Positions 18,446 through 27,834 are shown, counted from the first letter of the stretch. The stretch is DNA of 64,000 nt from Bacterioplanoides sp965219715 (GCF_965219715.1 NZ_OZ244785.1:434001-498000); one strand, 5' to 3'. The notes: generated from the sequence alone by a model not told the origin. Numbers and translations: made by a program.

Positions 18446-19774
18446 ATGTCGAAAGAAGATTCATCAAAATCAAACACCATATTCAGAAACTTGGTTATTC
18501 CGGCCGTTATATCAGGGAGTGTCATTATGCAAACCTCAGCTAATCCGTCAGCCAATGATGTATTTCTGAATAAAAGCCTGGATGAAAAAGTGCATGCTCT
18601 GGATGCCAAAGATCGGGATCAATGGCAGCAACCGGAAAAAGTGCTGCAGGTTATTGGGGAACTACGTGATAAAACCGTATTGGATCTCGGTGCGGGTTCC
18701 GGTTATTTCAGCCTTAAACTGGTTTATGCCGGTGCCCGTGTGATCGCTGCGGATATTGATCCAACTCTATTACAAACGATCCAACAGAAAGCCAGACAAC
18801 AGGGCATAGATCAGCAAAAGCTGGAAGTCCGTCAGGTGAATGAATCCGATGCCGGTTTATCAGAACAGGAAGTGGATGTGATTCTGACGGTGGATACCTA
18901 TCATCATTTTGATAACCGCATTGCTTATTTCAGTGAGCTGAAGCAGGGTTTAAAGCCGGATGGAAAACTGGTAGTGGTGGATTATAAAAAACATGCAGAC
19001 ATCAAACAGGGTCCTGATTTTCATCATCGTATTGCCGCCAAACAGGTTATTGATGAGCTAACCGAAGCGGGCTATCAAACGATCCGTTTGCACCAGGACG
19101 TATTACCGAAACAATACATCATTGAAGCCTTTAAACAGAAGCAACAGGCTGGTACGGAATGGATGCGGCAGCAATGGAATAAGGAATACGCTAGCAAAGA
19201 CTATGTATTTGGCACCGAACCAGACCCGTATTTTAAACAAGCGATTGATGGCCTGACTCCGGGAAAACTATTACTACCGGGAGAAGGCGAAGGCCGGAAT
19301 GCCGTGTATGCTGCCCGTTCCGGCTGGCAGGTTACCGCTTATGATTATAGTGACAGCGCCAAAGTTAAGGCCGATGCATTGGCGGAAAAACATTCGGTGG
19401 CAGTGGATTATCAGGTTATGGATATTCTGACCGGTGATTTTAAACCGGAAGAATACGATATGGTTGCTTTTATGTTTGTTCACTTTGAAGATCCGGGCCG
19501 CCAGCAGTTGCACCACAAACTGGATATGGCATTAAAGCCTGGTGGTGTGATGTTAATCCAGAACTTCAGTACCGAGCATCCACAATATAACCAGGCTGGG
19601 CCACAACAGGAAAAGAACCTGTATTCTGCGGGAGTTATAAAGCGCGATTTTCCGGGCTATCGTACCCATGTGCTGGCAGCAGAAAAGATCGTAATGCAAG
19701 CTGGAGAAAATGGTATGGGAGATAGCTCAGTATTGCGCTTTATTGGCTATAAACCAAAGCGGAATGTCAAATAG
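18446..19774 (+). CDS. Tandem class I SAM-methyltransferase with N-terminal leader
   Basis: A 442-residue protein with two Rossmann methyltransferase domains in one chain. The first has motif I DLGAGSG at 80-86 and then AADID. The second (about 243-435) starts WNKEYASKDYVFGTEPDPYF and has a variant motif I PGEGEG at 278-283 followed by VTAYDYS, as in TehB-like enzymes. Residues 11-32 are hydrophobic and look like an export signal; the first domain resembles methyltransferases that often carry signal peptides. There are two candidate starts with good ribosome sites: ATG 18446 (AAGGA) and ATG 18527 (GGGAG), the second of which would remove the leader. Substrates unknown. It precedes a TonB receptor gene by 96 bp. 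Confidence 0.85.
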   Translation: MSKEDSSKSNTIFRNLVIPAVISGSVIMQTSANPSANDVFLNKSLDEKVHALDAKDRDQWQQPEKVLQVIGELRDKTVLDLGAGSGYFSLKLVYAGARVIAADIDPTLLQTIQQKARQQGIDQQKLEVRQVNESDAGLSEQEVDVILTVDTYHHFDNRIAYFSELKQGLKPDGKLVVVDYKKHADIKQGPDFHHRIAAKQVIDELTEAGYQTIRLHQDVLPKQYIIEAFKQKQQAGTEWMRQQWNKEYASKDYVFGTEPDPYFKQAIDGLTPGKLLLPGEGEGRNAVYAARSGWQVTAYDYSDSAKVKADALAEKHSVAVDYQVMDILTGDFKPEEYDMVAFMFVHFEDPGRQQLHHKLDMALKPGGVMLIQNFSTEHPQYNQAGPQQEKNLYSAGVIKRDFPGYRTHVLAAEKIVMQAGENGMGDSSVLRFIGYKPKRNVK

Positions 19775-19870
19775 GCCTGAAGCTCTGAAATAAACTTTAT
19801 AAAAAATATATAAACCATAAATATCAGTTAGCAATAGGGATTGTTGACTGATTTTATATGGATGGCTGTT

Positions 19871-22186
19871 ATGAATAAAAAAAATGTAATTCCTTTGATT
19901 ATTTCGATGCAATGTGTTTCTGGTATATCATTAGCAGAAACACCAGATAAACAATTAAATCCTTCGGCAGAGCTAAATTCCGTTGTAGTTACCGGGCTTA
20001 AATCCAGTCGTGATTTGCAGAAAATCAGTGGCAGTATTCACGTTATAGATGCCGAGCGGATTCGGGATGAAGGTATTCGCGATGTGTACGACGTGATGGA
20101 CACCACGGTGAACATGGGCGGACGTCGTGAGTTGGACTTTAACATTCGTGGTATCAGTGCCTTTGACATCACCGGCGGTGGCCAGGGGCAACTGGCCACC
20201 GTGTATGTTGATGATGCACCGGTACCCTTTCGTGCTGCTCAGTTAGGGGCTTTCTCCAGTTGGGATATTGAACAAATTGAAGTATTACGTGGGCCACAAT
20301 CAACCATATTAGGTGCTAATTCACTTGCCGGTGCTGTGGTGGTTAATAGTCGTGATCCGGATAACGAATGGCAGGCTAACAGTCGTTTGGTCTTTGGCAG
20401 TTATGGTCGGAAAGAGGCGGCATTAGCAGTGGGTGGTGGTCGGAAGGATGGCCAGCTGGCGTTTCGTCTAGCGGCAGAGAACCAACAGTCGGATGGTTTT
20501 ATCAAAAACCCTTATCGCAGTGAAAACGGCAATTATTACGATAAATACAACCTGCGTTTAAAGCTTGCTATTGCCCCAACCAATATCCCTGACTTAAAGC
20601 TGCGTATCAGTCACGCAGTGCATCATAACGAGATTGGTGTTCCCTGGCAGTCGAGTGACTCTCCTCATCGCTATAATAAACCCAGAGTGTATTTCAACGA
20701 TCGTACCCGGGAACGTGTAACGTCAGATCGAAGTACTCTTAAGGCCGTATACCAGTTGGCGCCAGACTTGCAAATCACGGCGATCAGTGCTTATACCGAA
20801 TCCCTCTATCGTCGGGAATGGGACGGTGATTCCGGGTCGGTATTAAATGACGTATTCAAAAGCGATCGTAACGATGCCTTATTTTCTCAGGAACTGCGCC
20901 TGAACTTTGAAACCGAGAGCGTGAACGGTGTTGCCGGTGGATTTTTCTCCAGACTGGATATTGATGATGACTATTCAGGCTCTGTAGCGCAACCATTGCA
21001 GTTATTGGGTATCAGTACCGACGGCATTAAAAGTCTTCTGAACAAAGAAATAAAAACCGATATCAGTGAGTCCCAGGCACAGTCGTTACTGCAGCTATAT
21101 TCACCCTATGACCCAATGCGGCGTGGCTTAGGCGGAGAAACGGATCAGAGTGTTGATACACAGGCGTTGTTTATGGATCTGACGATTAAAACCACAGATC
21201 AGCTGGACCTGCTGGCGGGTGTCCGTTACGACCGTGAGCAGCATAAAAGGGCGGTACAGAATCGGGTGTTATTCAGCCGTAATTTACCGGATGCCAATGC
21301 AGATCTGAGTGCAATCGATTCGCAAGCTTCAACCTGGGTAAATCACATTAATCAACATATCCTTGGATCGTCTGGCGATTCCCGTACGGTTGGCCCCAAA
21401 GCGCGTGGTAAATTTTCAGCCTGGTTACCTAAGCTTGGATTGCAATATCATTTTTCCGATAGCCTGATGAGTAGTTTTGTGGTGCAACGCGGTTACCGCT
21501 CCGGTGGTGTCGACAGTAATTTACATCGTGGTTATAGCTACCGTTATAAGCCTGAATATACCTGGAATTATGAGGCGTCATTACGCTCGGCCTGGTTTGA
21601 TGGGCGATTAACAGCGAATGCCAATGTGTTTTATCTGGATTGGCAGGATCAGCAAATTTCCGTGAGTTTATCCGGCAGTCCGGCGGATCGGGAAATACGT
21701 AACGCCGCCAGCTCAGAAGTCAAAGGTGCTGAGCTGGAATTGGCGTGGTTTGATGGTTATCGCAATGCGTATCTGGGCATAGGACACAACAAAACCCGCT
21801 TTAACAAGTTTATTGATAATGGCAGAAATTTATCTGGCAGACCTTTTGTTGCTGCGGCAGAGTGGAATATTGTAGCGGGTGGCAGTCTTCGTAGCGATGA
21901 TGGCTGGCTGGTTCAGGCCAATGCGAATTACCTGTCAGCCTCAAATGCCAAATTAAATCCGGATACTTTTAATGTGCCAGAACACTTACCGGCTTATGAT
22001 CCGGAAAACGATGCTCGAACGGTGGTGAATGTCAGTGCCGGATACGAATGGTCGACTGCTAGCCTGGTCTTTGAAGTCGACAACCTGACGGACGAAAAAT
22101 ATTTGATGTCGGCTAATGTTGGCCGCGGACCTGAAACAACGGGGCTCAGACGAAACTATGCACTTCGACTTGAGACCCGGTTTTGA
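19871..22186 (+). CDS. TonB-dependent outer membrane receptor
   Basis: A 771-residue receptor. The signal peptide ends SLA at residue 22, followed by a TonB-box-like SVVVTG. The plug domain (about 40-160) contains LRGPQSTILGANSLAGAVVV, and the barrel ends YALRLETRF, with the terminal Phe needed for BAM assembly. It is an active importer of a bulky nutrient across the outer membrane, driven by TonB. The ligand is unknown; I saw no Fur box upstream, only AT-rich sequence, so iron is not implied. ATG 19871 gives the best signal peptide; an ATG at 19862 and a TTG at 19841 also exist in frame. Confidence 0.93.
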   Translation: MNKKNVIPLIISMQCVSGISLAETPDKQLNPSAELNSVVVTGLKSSRDLQKISGSIHVIDAERIRDEGIRDVYDVMDTTVNMGGRRELDFNIRGISAFDITGGGQGQLATVYVDDAPVPFRAAQLGAFSSWDIEQIEVLRGPQSTILGANSLAGAVVVNSRDPDNEWQANSRLVFGSYGRKEAALAVGGGRKDGQLAFRLAAENQQSDGFIKNPYRSENGNYYDKYNLRLKLAIAPTNIPDLKLRISHAVHHNEIGVPWQSSDSPHRYNKPRVYFNDRTRERVTSDRSTLKAVYQLAPDLQITAISAYTESLYRREWDGDSGSVLNDVFKSDRNDALFSQELRLNFETESVNGVAGGFFSRLDIDDDYSGSVAQPLQLLGISTDGIKSLLNKEIKTDISESQAQSLLQLYSPYDPMRRGLGGETDQSVDTQALFMDLTIKTTDQLDLLAGVRYDREQHKRAVQNRVLFSRNLPDANADLSAIDSQASTWVNHINQHILGSSGDSRTVGPKARGKFSAWLPKLGLQYHFSDSLMSSFVVQRGYRSGGVDSNLHRGYSYRYKPEYTWNYEASLRSAWFDGRLTANANVFYLDWQDQQISVSLSGSPADREIRNAASSEVKGAELELAWFDGYRNAYLGIGHNKTRFNKFIDNGRNLSGRPFVAAAEWNIVAGGSLRSDDGWLVQANANYLSASNAKLNPDTFNVPEHLPAYDPENDARTVVNVSAGYEWSTASLVFEVDNLTDEKYLMSANVGRGPETTGLRRNYALRLETRF

Positions 22187-22198
22187 CATTCGCCTTTA

Positions 22199-22227
22199 GG
22201 GGGTTGTACAAACTACCCCCGGTTTTC
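22199..22227 (+). terminator. Terminator between the TonB receptor and the convergent methyltransferase
   Basis: A stem GGGGGTTGT / ACTACCCCC with one mismatch and a 4-base loop, followed by GGTTTTCTTT on the plus strand, 13 bp after the receptor stop. Its right arm contains the stop codon of the convergent methyltransferase gene. Confidence 0.62.
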
Positions 22228-22857
22228 TTTGATGGCTTTTAAATAGATAGCATTCATTGGAATTCCGGGGGTTGGTTGTTTAATCACTGTGCTTTTAACT
22301 ACGTTAAAACCAGCAGCAGACACGATAGACTTCAGTTGTTCTTCGTTATAAAGGTGTGCCTCAAGCGAAGATTCGTCACCATAATCTATGGCTCCATCAC
22401 CTTGCCAGCAACCTAATATCAGAATCCCCTGATTTTGCAGCAGCCGATGCCACTCTTTGAATGCCAGGTGAATATTCTCTGTGTCCAGATGCTGAATCGC
22501 AAAAAAGCTGATCACGGCGGCAGCAGAACAGGGAGGAAACTGGTGCATATTCAGCATATTGCCTACCGACAAATCGGCTCTGTTTCCCAGCCGTCGTTTT
22601 GCCTCATTCAACATCGGTGGGGAGAGATCTATCCCTGCCAGCACAACATCTGAGGCCACCAGGTTGCCGATAGCCTGAAGAAAGTGGCCGGTACCGCAGG
22701 AAGAATCAATAATCATACCTTTGCGGCTAGCCATCTCTGACGCTAAGTCCTTCTGAATGCTCTGAAACCAGGAGCTACCTATTTCAGCATCCATTTCGGT
22801 GCTGTAGGACTCAACATCCTGATATAAAGCAATGATGTCGGATTGTTGTTGATCCAT
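22213..22857 (-). CDS. Class I SAM-dependent methyltransferase
   Basis: A 214-residue methyltransferase. Motif I is DSSCGTGHF at about residues 51-59, the acidic end of strand 2 is GIDLSPPML, and motif IV is AAVISFFAIQHL. It belongs with small cytosolic enzymes that methylate small molecules. The gene starts 58 bp after the MATE exporter stop on the same strand, so the two are probably one transcript, which would suit methylation of a compound that is then exported. Acceptor unknown. Confidence 0.88.
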   Translation of the reverse strand: MDQQQSDIIALYQDVESYSTEMDAEIGSSWFQSIQKDLASEMASRKGMIIDSSCGTGHFLQAIGNLVASDVVLAGIDLSPPMLNEAKRRLGNRADLSVGNMLNMHQFPPCSAAAVISFFAIQHLDTENIHLAFKEWHRLLQNQGILILGCWQGDGAIDYGDESSLEAHLYNEEQLKSIVSAAGFNVVKSTVIKQPTPGIPMNAIYLKAIKENRG

Positions 22858-22914
22858 AAAACCCTCGTTGTTCTTTATCTGAGTAATAAATTTTTCGATT
22901 GTCCTTAATATAAA

Positions 22915-24255
22915 TCACTTAGCTATAAATCGCGGTGCGACTTGTAGGCGCCGGAAAATAATTGCGACCAATAAAATAGTCAGTGTTTCTGCAAACAGGG
23001 TTAACATCCAGATGCCTTGTTCCGGCCACCATAACGGCAACACAAACAGAGCGGCGAGATAAAATACTAAACTTCGGCTTAAACCAATCAGGGTAGAGGT
23101 AACGGGTTGTTCGATGGCCTGGTAATAAGACGCCGCCATCAGATTGATACCGAGCAAGGGCGCAGCCCAGAAGTACCATAGGATAGCCTGAGACGCTAAA
23201 ATATCGACCTCACTATTGCCATCGGTATACAGAGGGATAATCCATTGGTGTGTTAACTGCAGAAACAGGATGGCAAACAGACCAATAAATGCTGAGGTGT
23301 AAAAGCCCAGTTTCAGAGTTTGCCAACTGCGTTGTTGATTACCGGCACCATGACTGAAGCTGATAATGGGTTGGCAGGCTTGGCCAATTGCACCAAACAG
23401 GAAGAGTAATACCATAGCGATATTCATACTGACGCCGTAAGCAGCAAGGTGGTTGTCGCTGTATTGATTTAATAACACATAGTTAAACACCATCATGGCA
23501 ACGCTGGCACCCAGCTCCAGCAGAAATACCGGTGAACCACTGAACAATATATGCAACAGGTCTTTAACGTTATAAAACTGAACGTTGAGCTTCAGTTTGC
23601 CCTGTATCGTGACAAAATGAATGGCTAATACTGCAAGGGCAGTGAGTTGTGCAAACATCGACGCAAAAGCCGCACCGCGTATGCCCATATCCAGCACAAA
23701 AATAAAAATATAGTCCAGCAGGATATTAACCACAGAAGCGGCAAATATGGCAATCATAGGTAATCTGGGGTTATTATCGTTGACCACGAAAAATATCAGC
23801 ACCAACACCAGGGTATGGAAAAAATAGAAAGGAAACAGGTGAACCAGATAATCACCGGCTATTTCGGCCAGCTTTCCTTCGGCCCCAAGCAATATCACGA
23901 TATCCTCAGTGTACATCCAGCCGAGTAAACACAGTGGAGCCACTACGATAATCGCCAGGAATAATGATTGTGAGAACAGTGCCTGGGCGCCTTTAACATC
24001 ATTCTGGCCAAATTTGATCGACGCCAGGGCTGATCCACCTAACCCCACCATAACGGCGAAGGAAGAAAAGAAAGCAAAAAACGGCATTAATAATCCGGCG
24101 CTCGCCAGACCCAATGGACCGACGCCCTGACCGATAAAGATAGTATCGACTACGATAGTGACCGACTTGATCACGACTGCGATAAGTGCCGGTATTAAAA
24201 AACGAATAAACAGCCGGTTGATCGGTGCCGTTTTCATGTCGTTAGTATGATTCAT
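22915..24255 (-). CDS. MATE-family multidrug/metabolite exporter
   Basis: A 446-residue inner-membrane protein with twelve hydrophobic segments in the two-fold MATE layout. Family-typical stretches: VDTIFIGQGVGPLGLASAGLLMPF in helix 2 and GAIGQACQPIISFSHGAG in the second half. MATE proteins export cationic compounds or siderophore-like metabolites using sodium or proton gradients. The ATG at 24255 is preferred over the longer frame; ATG 24237 is also possible. It precedes the small methyltransferase gene and follows a terminator after the TonB receptor gene. Confidence 0.92.
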   Translation of the reverse strand: MNHTNDMKTAPINRLFIRFLIPALIAVVIKSVTIVVDTIFIGQGVGPLGLASAGLLMPFFAFFSSFAVMVGLGGSALASIKFGQNDVKGAQALFSQSLFLAIIVVAPLCLLGWMYTEDIVILLGAEGKLAEIAGDYLVHLFPFYFFHTLVLVLIFFVVNDNNPRLPMIAIFAASVVNILLDYIFIFVLDMGIRGAAFASMFAQLTALAVLAIHFVTIQGKLKLNVQFYNVKDLLHILFSGSPVFLLELGASVAMMVFNYVLLNQYSDNHLAAYGVSMNIAMVLLFLFGAIGQACQPIISFSHGAGNQQRSWQTLKLGFYTSAFIGLFAILFLQLTHQWIIPLYTDGNSEVDILASQAILWYFWAAPLLGINLMAASYYQAIEQPVTSTLIGLSRSLVFYLAALFVLPLWWPEQGIWMLTLFAETLTILLVAIIFRRLQVAPRFIAK

Positions 24256-24287
24256 AATGTATCCGGTAAAATCGTACAAATTAGAAA

Positions 24288-24313
24288 GCAAAAAAGCCCG
24301 CAGTTGCAGGCTT
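24288..24313 (-). terminator. Rho-independent terminator after the second TonB receptor
   Basis: On the minus strand AAGCCTGCAACTGCGGGCTT forms a short stem followed by TTTTTT, 16 bp after the receptor stop codon. Confidence 0.72.
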
Positions 24314-24329
24314 AAAATAAATATAAAAG

Positions 24330-26246
24330 TTAGAACTTAAATGCAGCGGCTAAGCGCACATCACGTCCGGGTTCTGGCAAACCAATTTCTTGGCCCGAGT
24401 CCGGATCAAAACCATAGGTAGCATGATCATAATGCTGTCGATCAAAAATATTATGGATGCTCAAATTGAGTGACAAACGTTGTTGGTAGGCCAACCATTG
24501 AATATAGGCATTATGTGTGCTGTAACCCGGTTTTTTCGGGTAACCCATCGGTGTTTTCTTCAGATCATTGACAAACTCGCTGTTCCACCCCAGCTCCAGC
24601 TGGTAAGCAGGAATGTGTTGGGAGAGATTGATCGATAATTTGTCACCAGATGACGTACCTATACCAAAATGACTGTCGTTCAATGGTTCGCCACCAAGCT
24701 CCACTTCAGTATGGTTGTAGTTGGCACTCAATTGAGTGTTGTCCCAGGATTTTGCTATTACTAACGATACTCCTTTGCTTTTTAGTGTACCGCCATTGCG
24801 GTATACCTTAGTGCCTGGTCCCGGAGGCCCTTGCAGACTGACAACGTCTTTAATGCGGGTTTCAAATAAGCTGATGCTGGAAAACAGACCACTATCAGAA
24901 TATTCCAGCGTCAGGTCGGTGTTTTCTGCTTTTTCTGCCTTCAGATTTTTATCATTAACGTCCTGACCGATAGAAACTGCCTGGCGAATCTTCTGGCCAC
25001 GTAGTGCCTGGCTGTAACCTGGCTTAAAACTGAATTGATCGTTAATCTGATAGATCAGTCCCAGATTTGGGCTGAAACCGTCGGAGGTTAATTTCTGGCC
25101 ATTGGTATCTTTCAACTGGTATCTATCGAAACGGCCACCAAAGTCCAGAGTAAGGTCCTGCATCAGGCGATACTGATCCTGGATATACATCCCCTGGATA
25201 TCACCTTTGTCGCTGGCACCTGCGGTTTTATTGCGGGCTTTATCCTGCTGAAACTGTGCGCCATAGGTCAGCTTATGCTCACCAATAATACTGGTATTGC
25301 GGATATCCAGCCCGGTTGTTTTGATATCTGCTTTGATAATGCCACCAAAGTCAGTGGTGTTCTTATTTTCAGTGATATAAGTATTGGCTTGCAGTTGAAT
25401 GAACGGGCTATCCGGATTAAAACCATAAGCCAGGGTCGTGGTATTACGCTTGGACTTCTGCTTAACCGCTGGATTCCAGGGAGCGTTAATAAAATGAGGG
25501 CGCTGGTTTCGATAGCCATCGTCCTGACGTTGCTCAAACGAAATGGCTAATGACTGATTATTGCTCAGTTTTCCTTTTAGCTTAATCAGACTGTTCAGTT
25601 GTTCAACATCGGTATTGGCAATTTTATCTTTGTTTCCATCTTTCAGATCAGATGTATTAACCGCGCTGAGGGTAGCTAACGCTGACCAATCGCTTCCGAT
25701 CAAACCATAGGCTGCGGCTGAGGTTTTATTGCCGTTATTATTGCTGGAATAAGATGACTTGATCTGAGCACCGGCTTTTTCATCCGCATGTAAAAAATCT
25801 TCGGCATCCTTGGTGGTATAACGAATAGCACCTCCGAGGGCACCAAAGCCGGATAAAGCATTTCCGCTGCCAGATTGAACTTCTACTTTTTTTAACAGTT
25901 CCGGGTCAACTGCAACGCGGCCCTGGTGCTGAAAAATCTGACCTGACTGGCTGGCACCATCAATAGAAACATTCAGGTTGGTATCTTCTATCCCGCGTAC
26001 ATACACTTTTTGTGCAAAGCCAAACCCACCACCCACGGCAATATCAGATTGTTGACCGAACAATTCTGCCAGATCGGTTAACTGATTTTTTTCAATATCT
26101 TCGGCTTCGATCAGTTTGTTTTTATTGCTGCTCTGGCCCTCAACAATAATGGTGTCCATTTTGGCAGGATCTGCGTGGCTGGTAGGGGTTAGCGTGACTC
26201 CCAGCGCCAGTAGGGCGAGGGAGGAATAGGAGTTTTTGCTGGTCAT
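24330..26246 (-). CDS. TonB-dependent metal/siderophore-type receptor, probably Fur-regulated
   Basis: A 638-residue outer-membrane receptor. The signal peptide ends at about residue 25 (SHA), the TonB box is DTIIVEG, and the plug has YVRGIEDTNLNVSIDGASQ and VEVQSGSGNALSGFGALGGAI. The barrel ends RLAAAFKF. Heme and ferric-siderophore receptors of similar size share these plug features. A strong Fur-box-like element lies 29 bp upstream of the ATG, so I infer import of an iron-bound (or other metal-bound) ligand under iron limitation. The exact ligand cannot be read from sequence. The next gene upstream on this strand is the TrmO-like gene. Confidence 0.93.
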   Translation of the reverse strand: MTSKNSYSSLALLALGVTLTPTSHADPAKMDTIIVEGQSSNKNKLIEAEDIEKNQLTDLAELFGQQSDIAVGGGFGFAQKVYVRGIEDTNLNVSIDGASQSGQIFQHQGRVAVDPELLKKVEVQSGSGNALSGFGALGGAIRYTTKDAEDFLHADEKAGAQIKSSYSSNNNGNKTSAAAYGLIGSDWSALATLSAVNTSDLKDGNKDKIANTDVEQLNSLIKLKGKLSNNQSLAISFEQRQDDGYRNQRPHFINAPWNPAVKQKSKRNTTTLAYGFNPDSPFIQLQANTYITENKNTTDFGGIIKADIKTTGLDIRNTSIIGEHKLTYGAQFQQDKARNKTAGASDKGDIQGMYIQDQYRLMQDLTLDFGGRFDRYQLKDTNGQKLTSDGFSPNLGLIYQINDQFSFKPGYSQALRGQKIRQAVSIGQDVNDKNLKAEKAENTDLTLEYSDSGLFSSISLFETRIKDVVSLQGPPGPGTKVYRNGGTLKSKGVSLVIAKSWDNTQLSANYNHTEVELGGEPLNDSHFGIGTSSGDKLSINLSQHIPAYQLELGWNSEFVNDLKKTPMGYPKKPGYSTHNAYIQWLAYQQRLSLNLSIHNIFDRQHYDHATYGFDPDSGQEIGLPEPGRDVRLAAAFKF

Positions 26247-26275
26247 CTCACTGCTTCTTTACTACAAAACTAAGT

Positions 26276-26294
26276 GAGAGTGATTATCATTGAA
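26276..26294 (-). promoter_or_regulatory. Fur-box-like operator of the TonB receptor gene
   Basis: On the minus strand TTCAATGATAATCACTCTC matches the 19-bp Fur consensus (GATAATGATAATCATTATC) at 14 of 19 positions. The inner 7-1-7 form, TGATAAT-C-ACTCTCA, matches 12 of 14. It is placed 30-48 bp before the receptor start codon, where a repressor would block transcription. Confidence 0.78.
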
Positions 26295-26317
26295 TGCCAT
26301 CCTGTGGGGATGGCATT
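26293..26317. other. Perfect 10-bp hairpin between the TrmO-like gene and the receptor promoter
   Basis: AATGCCATCC / GGATGGCATT with a 5-base loop. No T run follows on either strand, so it may be a weak terminator for the EamA/TrmO-like transcript or a structured operator. It abuts the Fur-box-like site. Confidence 0.5.
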
Positions 26318-26368
26318 ATTTGCACCTGAATGAGTACTTTCTGAACCAATTTACAGCCTGGTTTGAAA

Positions 26369-26812
26369 TCAGGCAGATTTTTTAATACGGATAGAAGGCT
26401 TAATATCCAGCAGTTTAGTGCCGTTCAGGCAATCCATGCCTTTAACAAAAATGACGCCATCTTCAATTTTTTCGATCTGACGTTCTGCAGCAGCAATTGG
26501 ATTAGGGCGGTAAGGGGAACGCAAATTAAACGTTCCGGTTGTGCCTTTGCCATTACAGTTAGTCTGATGCATCACTTCCCGATCGACATTTTCAAACCAG
26601 TATAAAATCATAATGGTATCACCCGGTTTAAGGCCCAGCAGACCATCCTGATACTGATCCTTTAATTTCAGTTCAGCCATTGGCCCGTTTTTTTCGACAT
26701 TACGCGGGCATTCATCGACGGATTGATAAGGGGTATGAATGTGGCCGATGATATGTAACATCGGTTGTTCCTGATCCATTATCGTATTTTCAAAAGTATT
26801 ATTGGTTGTCAT
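26369..26812 (-). CDS. TrmO/TsaA-like SAM-binding beta-barrel protein (short form)
   Basis: A 147-residue protein of the TrmO (YaeB/TsaA, UPF0066) family, whose studied member methylates t6A37 of tRNA using SAM. Conserved blocks: RSPYRPNPI at about 109-117 and CLNGTKLLDIKPSI near the end. It lacks the C-terminal domain of enterobacterial TrmO (about 235 residues) and has AAA where TrmO has GLS after RPNPI. It overlaps the EamA exporter gene by 14 bp and shares its Fur-like site, which is odd for a tRNA housekeeping enzyme. I infer a SAM-using role in a metal-related pathway, but plain tRNA modification remains possible. Confidence 0.82.
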   Translation of the reverse strand: MTTNNTFENTIMDQEQPMLHIIGHIHTPYQSVDECPRNVEKNGPMAELKLKDQYQDGLLGLKPGDTIMILYWFENVDREVMHQTNCNGKGTTGTFNLRSPYRPNPIAAAERQIEKIEDGVIFVKGMDCLNGTKLLDIKPSIRIKKSA

Positions 26813-27746
26813 CGTTATTCTCGCTTGTCATCGAAGTCCATGTGTAAATAAAGATAGTGATTAAAATTATGCCGCCACCAATCAGGCTATAAATTGTCGG
26901 AATTTCGGCAAAAAAGATCACGCCCCAGATGCTGGCTAATACCGTTTCTAACATCAGTGTCATCGAAACTTCGGCGGCGCTGATATGGCGGGTGGCCACC
27001 ATACTTAGTACCCGTCCGACCGGAGCAGAAAATAATCCCATCGCTGCCATGATTAGCCAGGTATTACTGCTGTATTCAGAAGGTGTGGCAAAAAATGCCA
27101 TAGCCAATGCCAGCATTAAGCTGCCTAAACCCACCACGGCCAAACGACTGACATCCTGATATTTACGTAATAAGGTCATCATCAGTGCCAGGAAACTAAC
27201 CGCGATTATGGCTAATACGTCGCCGAACCAGTTGGCGCTTTGGCCGCCAGTTGAACTTGTCTGATGGCCCGCAGAATCACCGGAACTGAACGAACCATAG
27301 GCCACCACCAAAATCCCCAGCATGACTGCAATAATGGCTAACCAGGTTTCGCGGCTGGCGCGTTCTCTTAAGAATATCCAGCTGAACAGGGCAGCCAGTG
27401 CTGGAGTCGCAGCAAAGATCACAAAGGTATTGGCGATGCTGGTATTTTTTACGCTGAACACCAGGCCACTGGAGCTGCCTAACATTAATAAAGCGGCAAA
27501 AAGTAGCGGCCAACCGCTGGCTTTTATAACTGTGACTAATCCTCGTTTATCAATAATCTGGATGAGTACCGGCATAGAAATGGCGGTAAATAAGCCAAAT
27601 AAAAATGCCGTATCAAAACCGCTGACCCCAGCGAAACGAATAAATAAAGGGTCGATACTCATCAGCAATGCGCCGAGTATTGCCAAAGAAAAGCCCGCAG
27701 CACGTCCTTGTTTTGCGAACATCGACGGTAAAGTCGCCTGTAACAT
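26799..27746 (-). CDS. EamA/DMT-family exporter
   Basis: A 315-residue inner-membrane protein with ten hydrophobic segments in two EamA repeats (LSIDPLFIRFAGVSGFDTAF in the first; RVLSMVATRHISAAEVSMTLMLETVLA in the second). The family exports amino acids, nucleobases and small metabolites; the pseudopaline exporter CntI of Pseudomonas belongs to it. AGAGGA eight bases upstream supports ATG 27746. A Fur-box-like site lies 32-46 bp before the start and a 16-bp operator-like element 89-104 bp before it. The TrmO-like gene overlaps its 3' end by 14 bp, so the two are coupled. Confidence 0.92.
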   Translation of the reverse strand: MLQATLPSMFAKQGRAAGFSLAILGALLMSIDPLFIRFAGVSGFDTAFLFGLFTAISMPVLIQIIDKRGLVTVIKASGWPLLFAALLMLGSSSGLVFSVKNTSIANTFVIFAATPALAALFSWIFLRERASRETWLAIIAVMLGILVVAYGSFSSGDSAGHQTSSTGGQSANWFGDVLAIIAVSFLALMMTLLRKYQDVSRLAVVGLGSLMLALAMAFFATPSEYSSNTWLIMAAMGLFSAPVGRVLSMVATRHISAAEVSMTLMLETVLASIWGVIFFAEIPTIYSLIGGGIILITIFIYTWTSMTSENNDDNQ

Positions 27747-27777
27747 GACGCAGTCCTCTCAAACCATTAGTGAATGT

Positions 27778-27792
27778 TGAGAAGAATTATCA
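27778..27792 (-). promoter_or_regulatory. Fur-box-like operator of the EamA-TrmO-like operon
   Basis: On the minus strand TGATAAT-T-CTTCTCA matches the 7-1-7 Fur pattern at 12 of 14 positions. Its right arm shares TCTCA with the receptor-gene site at 26276, which argues for the same regulator. It lies just upstream of the EamA start codon. Confidence 0.7.
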
Positions 27793-27834
27793 TCTGCTTG
27801 TAGGCGAACGAAAATGGATAGATTGGAGTTGTAG

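Noticed and set aside
19775..19870. Possible Fur box before the first TonB receptor
   Set aside because: The region is AT-rich but shows no TGATAAT-type half-sites; no call made.
26293..26317. Hairpin considered as a terminator for the TrmO-like gene
   Set aside because: No T run follows on either strand, so I list it only as a hairpin of unknown role.
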